Positions 51,419 through 60,069 of a stretch of 64,000 bases of DNA are shown one piece after another. How positions within the stretch are numbered: the first letter of the stretch is position 1; each line of letters begins with the position of its first letter. Below the pieces are notes generated by a model. That model searched no databases and was not told the origin of the DNA. It saw only the letters and a list, made by a program, of their open reading frames with translations. Source of the stretch: Halorussus salinus (lineage in GTDB: Archaea > Halobacteriota > Halobacteria > Halobacteriales > Haladaptataceae); assembly GCF_004765815.2 (NCBI RefSeq), contig NZ_ML974129.1, positions 1-64,000 on the forward strand. Direction: 5' to 3'. Position numbers and translations under genes: made by a program.

Positions 51419-52327
51419 TCACTCCAGTCGCCGCATCTGCTCGCGGTGGAGCGTCACGATGAGGTCCGAGAGGACCCCGAACATCAGCAGTTGCACGCCG
51501 AAGAGGATGGCGAACGCCGCGACCACCGCCAGCACCTCGTGGCTCTCGCGGGGGACCTTCACAAACCACTCGTAGCCGACGTAGCCGCCGACGGTCACGC
51601 CGACTAGCGAACTCGCCACGCCGACGCTCCCGAAGTAGAACAGCGGGTTGCTCGTCTTCGCCAGTTGATAGAGGGTCACGAGGATGACCCCGCCATCCCG
51701 AATCGGATGTAAGTTCGTGTCCGACTCGTCGGGCCGGGCCTCGTAGCGAATCGGCACCACCGTCGTCGGCACGCCGTGCTTGACGCACTCGACGGCGAGT
51801 TCGGTCTCGACGCCGAAGCCGTCGGCGTCCAGATAGAAGTTCTCCACCGACTCGCGGGTGAAGGCTCGGTAGCCGCTCAGGATGTCCTCGAAGTCCTTGC
51901 CGTGGATGGTTTGGAACACCCAGTTGAACAGGCCATTGCCGAACTCGTTGAACCGACTCATCGCGCCCTCCTCCATGTCGGCGAAGCGATTGCCGATGAC
52001 ATGTTCGTACTCGCCGTCGAGGAGCGGTTCCAACATGGCTTCGGCGTCCTCCGGGCGGTAGGTGCCGTCGCCGTCGAGCATCAGGACGTACTCGGCGTCG
52101 ATGTGGTCGATGGCTTCCCGGACTGCTTGTCCCTTTCCGGACCCCGACTGGTACATGACGCGGGCCCCGTGTTCGCTGGCGACCTCCGTCGTCCCGTCCG
52201 AGGAGTTCCCGTCGATGACGAGGACGTTCTCGTACCCGCGACTCGTGAACCCGTCGATAACCTCGCCGATGGTCTCGGCTTCGTTCAAGGTCGGGATGAG
52301 AACGCAAACCTCCTCGCTGTCGGCCAT
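51419..52327 (-). CDS. aglJ: AglJ-like dolichol-phosphate glycosyltransferase
   Basis: 302-aa family 2 glycosyltransferase likely to put the first hexose on dolichol phosphate for S-layer and archaellin N-glycans. The GT-A domain starts CVLIPTLNEAETIG and has the metal-binding DGD triad (D85-G86-D87). Near the end are two hydrophobic helices (about 228-252 and 262-288), the layout of Haloferax AglJ. It is divergent from the archaellin gene and 12 kb from aglB. Identity as AglJ rather than a related dolichol-phosphate glucosyltransferase is inferred from order, size and motifs. Confidence 0.85.
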   Translation of the reverse strand: MADSEEVCVLIPTLNEAETIGEVIDGFTSRGYENVLVIDGNSSDGTTEVASEHGARVMYQSGSGKGQAVREAIDHIDAEYVLMLDGDGTYRPEDAEAMLEPLLDGEYEHVIGNRFADMEEGAMSRFNEFGNGLFNWVFQTIHGKDFEDILSGYRAFTRESVENFYLDADGFGVETELAVECVKHGVPTTVVPIRYEARPDESDTNLHPIRDGGVILVTLYQLAKTSNPLFYFGSVGVASSLVGVTVGGYVGYEWFVKVPRESHEVLAVVAAFAILFGVQLLMFGVLSDLIVTLHREQMRRLE

Positions 52328-52538
52328 TGGAAGGCAGTGGTCACCACGAGCGCAAAAGGCTTACTCTATCAACTTTTCCCCGAGGCCCGGTGTGAGTCAC
52401 AGTCCGTGGCCGTCGGATTCTAAGACGAACTATCGTCGTATTCCCGAACGTTACCGACTCGAAACTGACCGAGGCGCACTCTTGGCGTCGATTTTCTCCT
52501 GTCCGGGTGCCGATTATCAGGACTGAAAACAGACGAAT

Positions 52539-52549
52539 GTTATATATAT
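52539..52549 (+). promoter_or_regulatory. TATA box of the archaellin gene
   Basis: GTTATATATAT is the strongest AT-rich element in the 276-nt divergent region between aglJ and the archaellin. The ATG is 55-65 nt downstream, implying a leader of about 30 nt, longer than that of most genes here. Confidence 0.6.
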
Positions 52550-52603
52550 CGTTGGTGGTACGTCCACGTTGGGAAAGTTCCCGAATACAAAACGGTCCGA
52601 ATA

Positions 52604-53221
52604 ATGACACGGAATTATCTCTCGGCGGTAAAAGATAGAATCGAGGGCGCGGTCAACGACCGCGGTCAGGTGGGTATCGGTACGCTCATCGTCTTCATCG
52701 CGATGGTGCTGGTCGCCGCAATCGCGGCGGGCGTGCTCATCAATACGGCAGGATTCCTCCAGACCAAGTCCGAACAGACTGGTCAGGAGAGCAGCGCACA
52801 GGTCTCGAACCGCGTGCAGGTCGTCAGCGCGTTCGGTGACGTCGCCAACGAACGAGTCGAAACCATTAATCTGACGGTCATGCGCGGCTCCGGGTCCGAC
52901 GACATCAATCTCTCGTCAGCCACGATAGAGTGGATCGGTCCGGAGAAGGCAACGACACTGGTCCACAACAACAAGGAACCGAAGACGCTGAACGGGACCG
53001 AATTCAACGTCAGTTCCATCAAGGACCCCGACGGCTCCGAGCCGGTACTGAACACGCAGGACGACCGATTCAAGATTACGATGGACGCGACCGCAATCTC
53101 CAGTGCCCTCGGTGAGGGCGAGGAGGTCAAACTCAAGCTCACTACCCAGTACGGCGCAGTGACGCTCTATCGTGCGAACGTGCCCCAGTCGCTCTCCCAA
53201 GAGAGCGCGGTCACGGTCTAA
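52604..53221 (+). CDS. archaellin (archaeal flagellin)
   Basis: 205-aa filament protein. A 21-residue class III signal ends at DRG and is cut before Gln22 by preflagellin peptidase; the mature N-terminus [18 protein letters not shown] is the hydrophobic assembly helix. The rest is a beta-rich surface domain. Four N-glycosylation sequons are present: N89-L-T, N102-L-S, N130-G-T and N135-V-S. No other archaellum genes (flaI, flaJ, flaCE) are in the window, so assembly genes lie elsewhere. The signal is longer than in other haloarchaeal archaellins that I recall. Confidence 0.95.
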   Translation: MTRNYLSAVKDRIEGAVNDRGQVGIGTLIVFIAMVLVAAIAAGVLINTAGFLQTKSEQTGQESSAQVSNRVQVVSAFGDVANERVETINLTVMRGSGSDDINLSSATIEWIGPEKATTLVHNNKEPKTLNGTEFNVSSIKDPDGSEPVLNTQDDRFKITMDATAISSALGEGEEVKLKLTTQYGAVTLYRANVPQSLSQESAVTV

Positions 53222-53328
53222 TCGGTAGCGACCTTCCTCTCACTTTCGTCCTGTCCGTGCTGTTTTTTAGCACTACGCCAACGAGGAGACGCTGGTCTGT
53301 GGTCCGGCCGACGAACGACCAACAGTAT

Positions 53329-53335
53329 GTTATAC
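53329..53335 (+). promoter_or_regulatory. TATA-like box of the glycosyltransferase gene
   Basis: GTTATAC is centred 25 nt upstream of the ATG at 53357, which supports this internal start over the in-frame ATG at 53327. Confidence 0.6.
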
Positions 53336-53356
53336 TCCGATTCCATACCCGGTCGT

Positions 53357-54499
53357 ATGAACTCTCTCGTGGCCGCCGCCGGGGCGCTCGTCGCCGCCAC
53401 GGCGCTGCCGTATCTCGCGTATCTGGCCCTCTACGCCGTCGTCTCGCCGAGCGGGTCGCCCGCAGACAAGCGCGACGACGAACCGAGCGTCAGCATCGTC
53501 CTCCCGACGTACAACGAGTCGGGCATCATCGAGAAGAAACTCGACGACGTGGTGTCGCTGGACTACCCGATGGAGAAAGTCGAGTTGGTCGTCGTGGATT
53601 CGAGCGACGACGAGACGCCGGAACTGATAGCGGAGTACTTCGCCGACCGCGCCCACCCCGACCTGAACCTCATCCGCGAGCAGGAGCGCCGGGGACTCGC
53701 GCCCGCGCTCAACGACGCCTACGCCGCGGCCGACAACGAGATGGTCGTCAAGACCGACTGCGACTCCTACGTCGCCGACGACGCGCTCCGAGAAGCGGCC
53801 GCCAACCTCGCGGACCCCGACGTAGCCGCGGTCACGGGCCAGAACGCCGAGGTCCTCGGCGGGAGCGAGGTCGAGGCCGGGTATCGGGGCGTGCAGGCCC
53901 ACATCCAGACGCTCGAATCGCACCTCGACTCGACGCTCATCTTCCACGGTCCCTTCTCGGCGTTCGCGAACGACGCCATCGTCCCCATCGACCCCAACTC
54001 GCTGGCCGACGACACCGAGTTGGCGCTCAAGATTCGCCGGGGCGGCGACCGCGTGATATTCGACCCCGCGGTCCGGTACAAGGAGGCCTCCCATTCGGAC
54101 TTCGGCAAGCGCCGCCTCCAGAAGGACCGCCGCGGGATGGGGCTGATTCGCCTGCTCGCCCAGCACCGCGACGCGCTCGGCAAGTACGGTAACTACGGGA
54201 AGTTGGTCCTGCCGTTCAACTGGTGGTTCATGGTCGTCTCGCCGTGGTTGGTCGCGCTCGACGTGTTGGCCGTGACCGCGGCCGGAATCGCGGTCGCGGG
54301 CCCGGTCGGACTCGCGGTCCCGGCCGCGCTCGCCGGGTTCGTCTGGCTCGGTCAGAAAGACCTGCTTGGACCGCTTCAGGCAGTCTACGCGGTCTTCGAC
54401 TCGCAGGTCTCGCTGCTCCACGCCGCGATAGAACTCCTCCGCGGGAAGGGCGACGGGACGTGGGAAGTGGACGAGGAGCTACGGGAAGCGTTCGACTGA
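53357..54499 (+). CDS. membrane-bound glycosyltransferase family 2
   Basis: 380-aa enzyme. One hydrophobic helix (about 4-29) leads to a GT-A domain with SIVLPTYNESGII (about 46-58), VVVDSSDDETPEL, and the metal triad D134-C-D136. Two or three hydrophobic segments lie near 275-325. It should add a sugar to a lipid-linked or membrane-bound acceptor. It precedes a GT4 gene by 9 nt in what looks like an operon of N-glycan or surface-glycan genes. The start is chosen by the TATA-like box. Confidence 0.88.
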   Translation: MNSLVAAAGALVAATALPYLAYLALYAVVSPSGSPADKRDDEPSVSIVLPTYNESGIIEKKLDDVVSLDYPMEKVELVVVDSSDDETPELIAEYFADRAHPDLNLIREQERRGLAPALNDAYAAADNEMVVKTDCDSYVADDALREAAANLADPDVAAVTGQNAEVLGGSEVEAGYRGVQAHIQTLESHLDSTLIFHGPFSAFANDAIVPIDPNSLADDTELALKIRRGGDRVIFDPAVRYKEASHSDFGKRRLQKDRRGMGLIRLLAQHRDALGKYGNYGKLVLPFNWWFMVVSPWLVALDVLAVTAAGIAVAGPVGLAVPAALAGFVWLGQKDLLGPLQAVYAVFDSQVSLLHAAIELLRGKGDGTWEVDEELREAFD

Positions 54500-54508
54500 G
54501 GACCGCCG

Positions 54509-55573
54509 ATGAAGATTCTACAGGTCACACCGCGCTACCCGCCCCACACCGGCGGCGTCGAGACCCACGTCGCCGAAATCAGCGAACGGCTGGCGGCCCG
54601 CGGCCACGACGTGACGGTGTTCGCGGCCGACGCCGACGAGGAGCTTCCGCGGCGCGAGACCCGCGACGGAGTTCGTGTGCGGCGGTTCCGCGGGTTCGCG
54701 CCCGGCGGCGCGTTCCACGTCGCGCCCGGTATCTGGCCCGCGGTCCGGCGGGCCGACCCGGACGTGGTTCACGCGCACAACTACCACTCGCTTCCCGTCT
54801 TCTTCGCGGCGCTCGGGACCGCAGTCGGGGCCAGCGCCGGAGGTGAAAGCGGGGACGCCCGGTTCGTCGTGACGCCCCACTACCACGGCGGGAGCGCGAG
54901 CGGGTTTCGGGACAAGTTGCTCTCGCTCTATCGGCCGCTGGGCGGGTGGGCGCTCGACCGCGCCGACGAGCTAATCGCCGTCAGCGACTGGGAGCGCGAG
55001 CAGTTGCGCGCGGACTTCGGCGTCGAAGCGACCGTGATTCCCAACGGACTGAACGTCGAGCGATTCGCCGACGCGACGCCCGAGGAGCGCGACCGACCGT
55101 ACCTCCTCTGTGTCGGGCGACTGGACGAGTACAAGGGCGTCCAGCACGCGATTCGCGCCCTCCCGGAACTGCCCGAGTACGACCTGCTGGTCGCCGGGTC
55201 GGGGGACTTCCGCGAGGAACTGGAGACAGTCGCTCGTCGGGAGGGCGTCGCCGAGCGCGTGACGTTTCTGGGCTACGTCGCCGACGAGCGCCTGCCGGGG
55301 CTGTACGCCGGGGCCTCGGCGTATATTCTCGTCTCGTCGTTCGAGGCGTACGGCATGACCGTCGCCGAGGCGCTAACGAGTGGGACCTCCTGCATCGTCC
55401 GGACTGGAAGCGCACTCGACGACTGGGTGTCGGACCCCGGCGTTGTCGGCGTCGAGACGGTGGACCCTTCGACAATCGCGACCGCGGTCGGCGAGGCACA
55501 GGACGCCGTTCCCAGCGGCACACGAGTCCTGACTTGGGAGACCGTCGTGGACGAAATAGAGGCTCAGTACTGA
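54509..55573 (+). CDS. glycosyltransferase family 4
   Basis: 354-aa GT-B enzyme. The N-terminal domain starts MKILQVTPRYPPHTGGVETH, the nucleotide-sugar region has LLCVGRLDEYKGVQHAIRAL, and the retaining-enzyme motif SSFEAYGMTVAEAL has the two Glu that bind the donor. There is no membrane helix. It is 9 nt downstream of the preceding glycosyltransferase and probably cotranscribed. Donor and acceptor are unknown. Confidence 0.93.
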   Translation: MKILQVTPRYPPHTGGVETHVAEISERLAARGHDVTVFAADADEELPRRETRDGVRVRRFRGFAPGGAFHVAPGIWPAVRRADPDVVHAHNYHSLPVFFAALGTAVGASAGGESGDARFVVTPHYHGGSASGFRDKLLSLYRPLGGWALDRADELIAVSDWEREQLRADFGVEATVIPNGLNVERFADATPEERDRPYLLCVGRLDEYKGVQHAIRALPELPEYDLLVAGSGDFREELETVARREGVAERVTFLGYVADERLPGLYAGASAYILVSSFEAYGMTVAEALTSGTSCIVRTGSALDDWVSDPGVVGVETVDPSTIATAVGEAQDAVPSGTRVLTWETVVDEIEAQY

Positions 55574-55598
55574 GCGTGTACGACTCGAAAGCGGCGAA

Positions 55599-55605
55599 GT
55601 TATAC
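55599..55605 (+). promoter_or_regulatory. TATA-like box of the first sulfatase-like gene
   Basis: GTTATAC is centred 28 nt before the ATG at 55630, the right spacing for a leaderless gene. The same heptamer precedes the gene at 53357. Confidence 0.6.
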
Positions 55606-55629
55606 CTCCAAAGCGCAACTGGCCAAGCA

Positions 55630-57081
55630 ATGAAGCCGAACGTCCTCCTGATAGTCCTCGACAGTGTCCGGGCGGGCAACACGAGCCTGCACGGACACGA
55701 ACACGAGACAACGCCGTTTCTCGAGACGTTCGCCGAGGAGGCGACGGTCTACGAGCAGGCCCGGTCGCCCGGCACGTGGAGTCTTCCGAGCCACACCAGC
55801 ATGTTCACCGGCCTTCACGTGGAAGAACACGGCGTGACGCGGGCGAAACACTCTCTCCGTCCGGGTCACACGATCTTCGAGAGTCTCCGCGACGACCACG
55901 GCTACGAGACGGGCGTCTTTTCGGAGAACACGTGGATTACCGACATGGACGTGGGGCTGAAAGATGCTTTCGACACTGTCGAGGGTGCCCGAAATCTCCC
56001 GTACCCCGACGCGGTGGACCCGAGTAACTTCGTGCTGACCGAGGGACAGGGGCAGTATCTCGCGTATCTCAAGCATTGTCTCGACAGCGATTCGACCGCA
56101 CAGTCGCTGGCCAACGGCGTCGTCACGAAACTTGCGTGGGACTATCCACGTTACCTCCCTGACTCGCTCACCGCGAGTACGCCCGCAGAGGTGTACGCCG
56201 ACCTTTTCCTCGACTGGGAGGACGAGCGCGACGGCCCGTGGGCCGCCTGCATCAACTTCATGGACGGCCACCTCCCCTACGAACCCGACGCCGGTCACGA
56301 CGGCTGGGGCGGCGAGCAACTCCGAGACCTCCAAGAGGAGATGACCGACCAAGTGTGGGAGTTCAACGGCGGGCAACGTCCGTGGTGGCAGCGCAAGGCG
56401 CTGGAAGGGCTGTACGACGGAACCATCCACCAGATGGACAACCAAATCGGTCGCGTCGTGCAGACGTTGAAGCAACGCGACGAACTCGACGACACGCTGG
56501 TCGTCGTCACGTCCGACCACGGCGAAGGGTTCGGCGAGCCGAGTCGCGTCCGACCCGGCGCACGTGTCGCGGCCCACGGCGCTGGCATCCACGAGGCGCT
56601 TCTCCACGTCCCGCTGGTCGTTCGCGCACCCGGTCAGCGCGAGAGTGAACGCGTCGATAGCGTCGCGTCGCTCACGCAGTTCCCGGAAGCGGTTCACGCC
56701 GCACTCGACGACGAGTGGGAAGACGACGCGTTCGTCCCTGACGGACCGGTCGTGGCCTCCTCGCACGGTCTCGAAGAACCGATGGAGGAGCGCGCCAAGA
56801 AGTACTGCGGCGACCTCTGGCGGTTCAACGGCGACGCGTATGCAGTGTATCGCGACGATGAGGAGTTCGTCCGCAAGGACGTAACGTGGCGCGACGAGGC
56901 GGCGTCGGTTCTCGTTTGCGACGCGAAGGCCGCGAGCAAGACGGGTACCGACGAAGCACGCGAGAGAGTCGAAGAAGTGTACGAGACTATCGAAGACCTC
57001 GGGGTACGCGACGAGAGCGAAGGGATGGGTGACGTAGACGAGGCGACGCAGAAACGACTCGAAGACCTCGGGTACGTCTGA
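55630..57081 (+). CDS. sulfatase-fold hydrolase/transferase with Ser at the nucleophile site
   Basis: 483-aa alkaline-phosphatase-fold enzyme. The metal-binding Asp11 lies in LIVLDSVRA, the nucleophile motif reads S51-L-P-S-H in place of CxPSR, and VVVTSDHGEGFGE has the second metal Asp/His pair. The Ser and missing Arg argue against a formylglycine sulfatase and for a phosphate- or sulfate-ester hydrolase or a transferase acting on a glycan. No membrane helix is seen. The C-terminus ends LEDLGYV, shared with the next two enzymes. The ATG is set by the TATA-like box. Confidence 0.85.
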   Translation: MKPNVLLIVLDSVRAGNTSLHGHEHETTPFLETFAEEATVYEQARSPGTWSLPSHTSMFTGLHVEEHGVTRAKHSLRPGHTIFESLRDDHGYETGVFSENTWITDMDVGLKDAFDTVEGARNLPYPDAVDPSNFVLTEGQGQYLAYLKHCLDSDSTAQSLANGVVTKLAWDYPRYLPDSLTASTPAEVYADLFLDWEDERDGPWAACINFMDGHLPYEPDAGHDGWGGEQLRDLQEEMTDQVWEFNGGQRPWWQRKALEGLYDGTIHQMDNQIGRVVQTLKQRDELDDTLVVVTSDHGEGFGEPSRVRPGARVAAHGAGIHEALLHVPLVVRAPGQRESERVDSVASLTQFPEAVHAALDDEWEDDAFVPDGPVVASSHGLEEPMEERAKKYCGDLWRFNGDAYAVYRDDEEFVRKDVTWRDEAASVLVCDAKAASKTGTDEARERVEEVYETIEDLGVRDESEGMGDVDEATQKRLEDLGYV

Positions 57082-57090
57082 CCGCTGACC

Positions 57091-57657
57091 TTAGACCGGG
57101 AGCGTTCTTCGGACTTTCTGGCTGACGATTCTCGTGGCGACCGGACCGAAGACAGTCGGATGGCGGCGAGTGAGATAAGCGAGCCACTCGAAGTGTTCCG
57201 TGGTGGACATCCCGTCGCCGGTGTCCTCGTCGTAGTGCGGAACGGCCTCGCGGTCGAGTCGGACGATGGTTCCGCCGATCTTCTCGACCCTGATAGCGAA
57301 ATCAGTGTCACCGCCGTGGTGTCTCGTCTCATCGAACCCGCCGACGGCGCGCCAGAGGTCCCTGTGGAAGATCATCAATCGCCCGATTATCCACCGAAGC
57401 GGCGGAAAGTCGGCGAGTCCGGCGAGCGTCCGTTCGTCGATTCTGTCGATTGTTTCGGCGACCGTCGTGCTCGGGAAGTCGATATCGTCGTCAGCGATGA
57501 CGATCCAGTCGTTGCTCGCGGCTTCTACGCCAGCGTTTCGAGCGACGTTGAGGCCGTCGTCCCGACGGACGACGACTTCAGCCTCAGACGGTACCGTGTC
57601 GGTAGTATGAATCTCGTCACGGGCGGTCGGAACGACGATAGAGATGTTGTCGTACAT
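57091..57657 (-). CDS. short glycosyltransferase family 2
   Basis: 188-aa GT-A-like protein. SIVVPTARDE (about 6-15) is the nucleotide-binding strand, WIVIADDDIDF (51-61) gives the acidic triad, and GGFDETRHHGGDTDFAIRV has the usual ED-type catalytic region. It lacks any membrane helix and is shorter than most family 2 enzymes, so it may be a minimal catalytic domain. It is the only minus-strand gene in this cluster. The start at 57657 has a TATA-like GTTATA (57704-57699 on the minus strand) upstream. Confidence 0.85.
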   Translation of the reverse strand: MYDNISIVVPTARDEIHTTDTVPSEAEVVVRRDDGLNVARNAGVEAASNDWIVIADDDIDFPSTTVAETIDRIDERTLAGLADFPPLRWIIGRLMIFHRDLWRAVGGFDETRHHGGDTDFAIRVEKIGGTIVRLDREAVPHYDEDTGDGMSTTEHFEWLAYLTRRHPTVFGPVATRIVSQKVRRTLPV

Positions 57658-57751
57658 AAATCCTCGAAGGGTCGTTAGAGTGTTTTCGTGGGAAAACTTA
57701 TAACTGAACCGCAACACACTTGCGGGTCTACTGTACACGATTCAACAACGA

Positions 57752-59083
57752 ATGACCAACATCGCTCTCGTCGTTCTCGACACTCTGCGGAAGGATGTCT
57801 TTGACGAGTACTTCGACTGGTTACCCGGTCGACGATTCGAGCATGCGTACTCAACGAGTCATCGAACCGTTCCAGCACACGCCTCGCTGTTTACGGGCAA
57901 GTACGCGAGCGAGATCGGCGTCGGTGGTGAACACGAACACCTCGACTGCGAGGAGCAGGTCTTGGCCGAGCAGCTCCAGAGCGTCGGTTACACCACTCGC
58001 GCGTTCAGTGCTAATCCCTACGTTTCACAGCAGTTCGGCTACGACCGAGGGTTCGAACACTTTGGGGGTAGTTGGCGACTCGACTCGTTTGACGACGACG
58101 TGTTCGACTGGGGCGTATTCATCGCCAACTCGCAGGACGAAGGACCGATCCGATACGCACGCGCGCTCTGGAACTGTGTCGTCTCGGACTGCGACACCCT
58201 TCAGTCGCTCGCGCACGGCGCGACGCTGAAACTCTACGACACGGGGGTCGGACCATTCGAGATGGACGATGGAGCGAAGAACGCGCTCGACGTCGTCCGG
58301 AACACGCCGTTTGGCGACGACGAGTTCTTCTTCCTGAATCTGATGGAGGCCCACGCGCCGTACAACCCGCCGTCCGAGTTCCGGACCGTTGAGGAACCCG
58401 AGTTCGACGGCATCAGCGCGACGCTCGGAGACGACAACAACGTGGACACGGACCGTCTTCGCCAGAGTTACGAAGATAGCGTCCGGTATCTCTCGGACGT
58501 TTACCGCGACATCTTCGCGGAGCTTCGAAGCGAGTTCGACTACGTAATCACGCTCGCGGACCACGGCGAACTGCTCGGCGAACACGGCGCGTGGAACCAC
58601 TGTTACGGCGTCTTCCCTGAACTCACCCATGTCCCGCTAGTGGTCTCCAGCGACGAACACGAAGTCATCCGAGACCGAACGGTAGTGAGCCTCCTCGACG
58701 TCCACAGGACGGTCCTCGACCTCGCTGGCGTGTCCGGCGACTCCCGCGGCCGCGACCTGCTGGACGACCCCGAATCGGGAGCGTTCCTCGCCGAGTACCG
58801 AGGGCTGACGCCGCGGCAACTCGACCGACTCGAAGGCGAGGGGTTCGACTACGAGACGCTCACCGCCTACGACGAACCGCTCGACGGTCTCGCGGCCCCC
58901 AAGGACTACTACGGGTACGAGACCCGTGACGGATTCATCGAGACGGGGACGTCGCGGTCTTCGAATCCGTGGGAACGGCTTGACGCGCTCAGGGACGAGT
59001 TGTCCCGCGACGAAGCAAGCGGCGCTCGCGGCGACGTCTCCGACTCGGTACTTAAGCAACTGGAAGACCTCGGATACACATGA
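57752..59083 (+). CDS. sulfatase-fold enzyme with Thr at the nucleophile site
   Basis: 443-aa alkaline-phosphatase-fold protein, relative of the gene at 55630. Asp10 in LVVLDTLRKD binds metal, T39-V-P-A-H stands at the nucleophile position, and TLADHGELLGEHG gives the second metal site. Threonine there is known from phosphoethanolamine and lipoteichoic acid synthases of this superfamily, so phosphotransfer to or from a glycan is as likely as sulfate hydrolysis. No signal or membrane helix is present. The C-terminus ends LEDLGYT. Confidence 0.85.
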   Translation: MTNIALVVLDTLRKDVFDEYFDWLPGRRFEHAYSTSHRTVPAHASLFTGKYASEIGVGGEHEHLDCEEQVLAEQLQSVGYTTRAFSANPYVSQQFGYDRGFEHFGGSWRLDSFDDDVFDWGVFIANSQDEGPIRYARALWNCVVSDCDTLQSLAHGATLKLYDTGVGPFEMDDGAKNALDVVRNTPFGDDEFFFLNLMEAHAPYNPPSEFRTVEEPEFDGISATLGDDNNVDTDRLRQSYEDSVRYLSDVYRDIFAELRSEFDYVITLADHGELLGEHGAWNHCYGVFPELTHVPLVVSSDEHEVIRDRTVVSLLDVHRTVLDLAGVSGDSRGRDLLDDPESGAFLAEYRGLTPRQLDRLEGEGFDYETLTAYDEPLDGLAAPKDYYGYETRDGFIETGTSRSSNPWERLDALRDELSRDEASGARGDVSDSVLKQLEDLGYT

Positions 59084-59115
59084 GGTTCCGAGCGTCGCCC
59101 AAATGGAATCCATCG

Positions 59116-59124
59116 ATATTAAAA
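59116..59124 (+). promoter_or_regulatory. TATA box of the phosphodiesterase-like gene
   Basis: ATATTAAAA is centred 29 nt before the ATG at 59149, separate from the preceding operon. Confidence 0.6.
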
Positions 59125-59148
59125 GGGGATGCCGCATAGTACCTGCAA

Positions 59149-60069
59149 ATGACGCTCGTCGTACTCGGACTCGACGCACTCGACGCCGCCCTCGTAGACG
59201 ATTTCGGCCACGACGTGTACCGGCTCTCGACCCACGGGAAGATGGAGTCGGTCGCCTACATGTTCGACGACCGACCCCACACGGGCGAGGTATGGCCGAC
59301 GGTCGCTACCGGTCTCCACCCGAGCGAACACGGTATCACCGGCGGCGGCGAGAGCAGTTGGAGCAATCCCGTCGTCGAACTCGCCTCTCGGCTCATCGAC
59401 CCTCTCAATCTCAAGATGGGGACCCGAAACAAGTTGGGCGACGTCGTAGAGAACGTGACCGGTGCGAGTTGGGAACTCGCCACCGTTTCTGACCCGACGT
59501 TCTTCGACGGTCCAAACCGGGTCGTCCACAACTGGCCCGGCGTCCACCGAAACGAGGAGCTTCACCGGGTGTGGGACGTTATCGAAGACGGGATCCGGAG
59601 TGGCGAGAACAACATGCCCCGCGAGGTGTACGAGCGAAAAATAAAGGGCATCGCCGCCGAGGAGTTCGGCTGGATTCGCGAGATGCTGAATCACGACTTG
59701 TCGCTGGTCGCCTCGCACATCCACGTCCTCGACGCCTTCGGTCACGCCTACTACGACGACCGAGAGAACCTCTGTGCTGTCTACGAGTGGTGTCAGGCCC
59801 ATGTGCAGGAGATTCTCGACGAGATGGATGACGACGACGAGATGCTGATTCTCAGCGACCACGGCATGGAGACGACATGGACCGACGGTCAGAACGACCC
59901 CGGAACCCACTCGTGGCGCTCGTTCTCGGCGAGTACGCTCGACACCCGACCAAAGGACGTTCACGACGTGAAGTCGTGGGTTGAGGCGCACGTTGAGGAC
60001 GTGACCACCGAACAGTCGGAACTCGACCTCCCGGAGGAGCAACTTCGACAGCTTGGCTACATCGAATAA
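59149..60069 (+). CDS. type I phosphodiesterase/nucleotide pyrophosphatase-like protein
   Basis: 306-aa alkaline-phosphatase-fold protein. LVVLGLDALD has metal Asp9, WPTVATG places Thr51 as the presumed nucleophile as in autotaxin-type phosphodiesterases, and LILSDHGME provides the second metal site. It ends LRQLGYIE, similar to the C-termini of the two sulfatase-like proteins, which suggests a common targeting or contact role. Its stop overlaps the flippase start by one base (TAATG), so the two are coupled. Likely acts on lipid-linked saccharides or nucleotide sugars. Confidence 0.88.
   Translation: MTLVVLGLDALDAALVDDFGHDVYRLSTHGKMESVAYMFDDRPHTGEVWPTVATGLHPSEHGITGGGESSWSNPVVELASRLIDPLNLKMGTRNKLGDVVENVTGASWELATVSDPTFFDGPNRVVHNWPGVHRNEELHRVWDVIEDGIRSGENNMPREVYERKIKGIAAEEFGWIREMLNHDLSLVASHIHVLDAFGHAYYDDRENLCAVYEWCQAHVQEILDEMDDDDEMLILSDHGMETTWTDGQNDPGTHSWRSFSASTLDTRPKDVHDVKSWVEAHVEDVTTEQSELDLPEEQLRQLGYIE

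Noticed and set aside
55630-59083. Formylglycine-type sulfatases
   Set aside because: The CxPxR motif is replaced by S-L-P-S-H and T-V-P-A-H, so the cofactor cannot be formed as in classical sulfatases.
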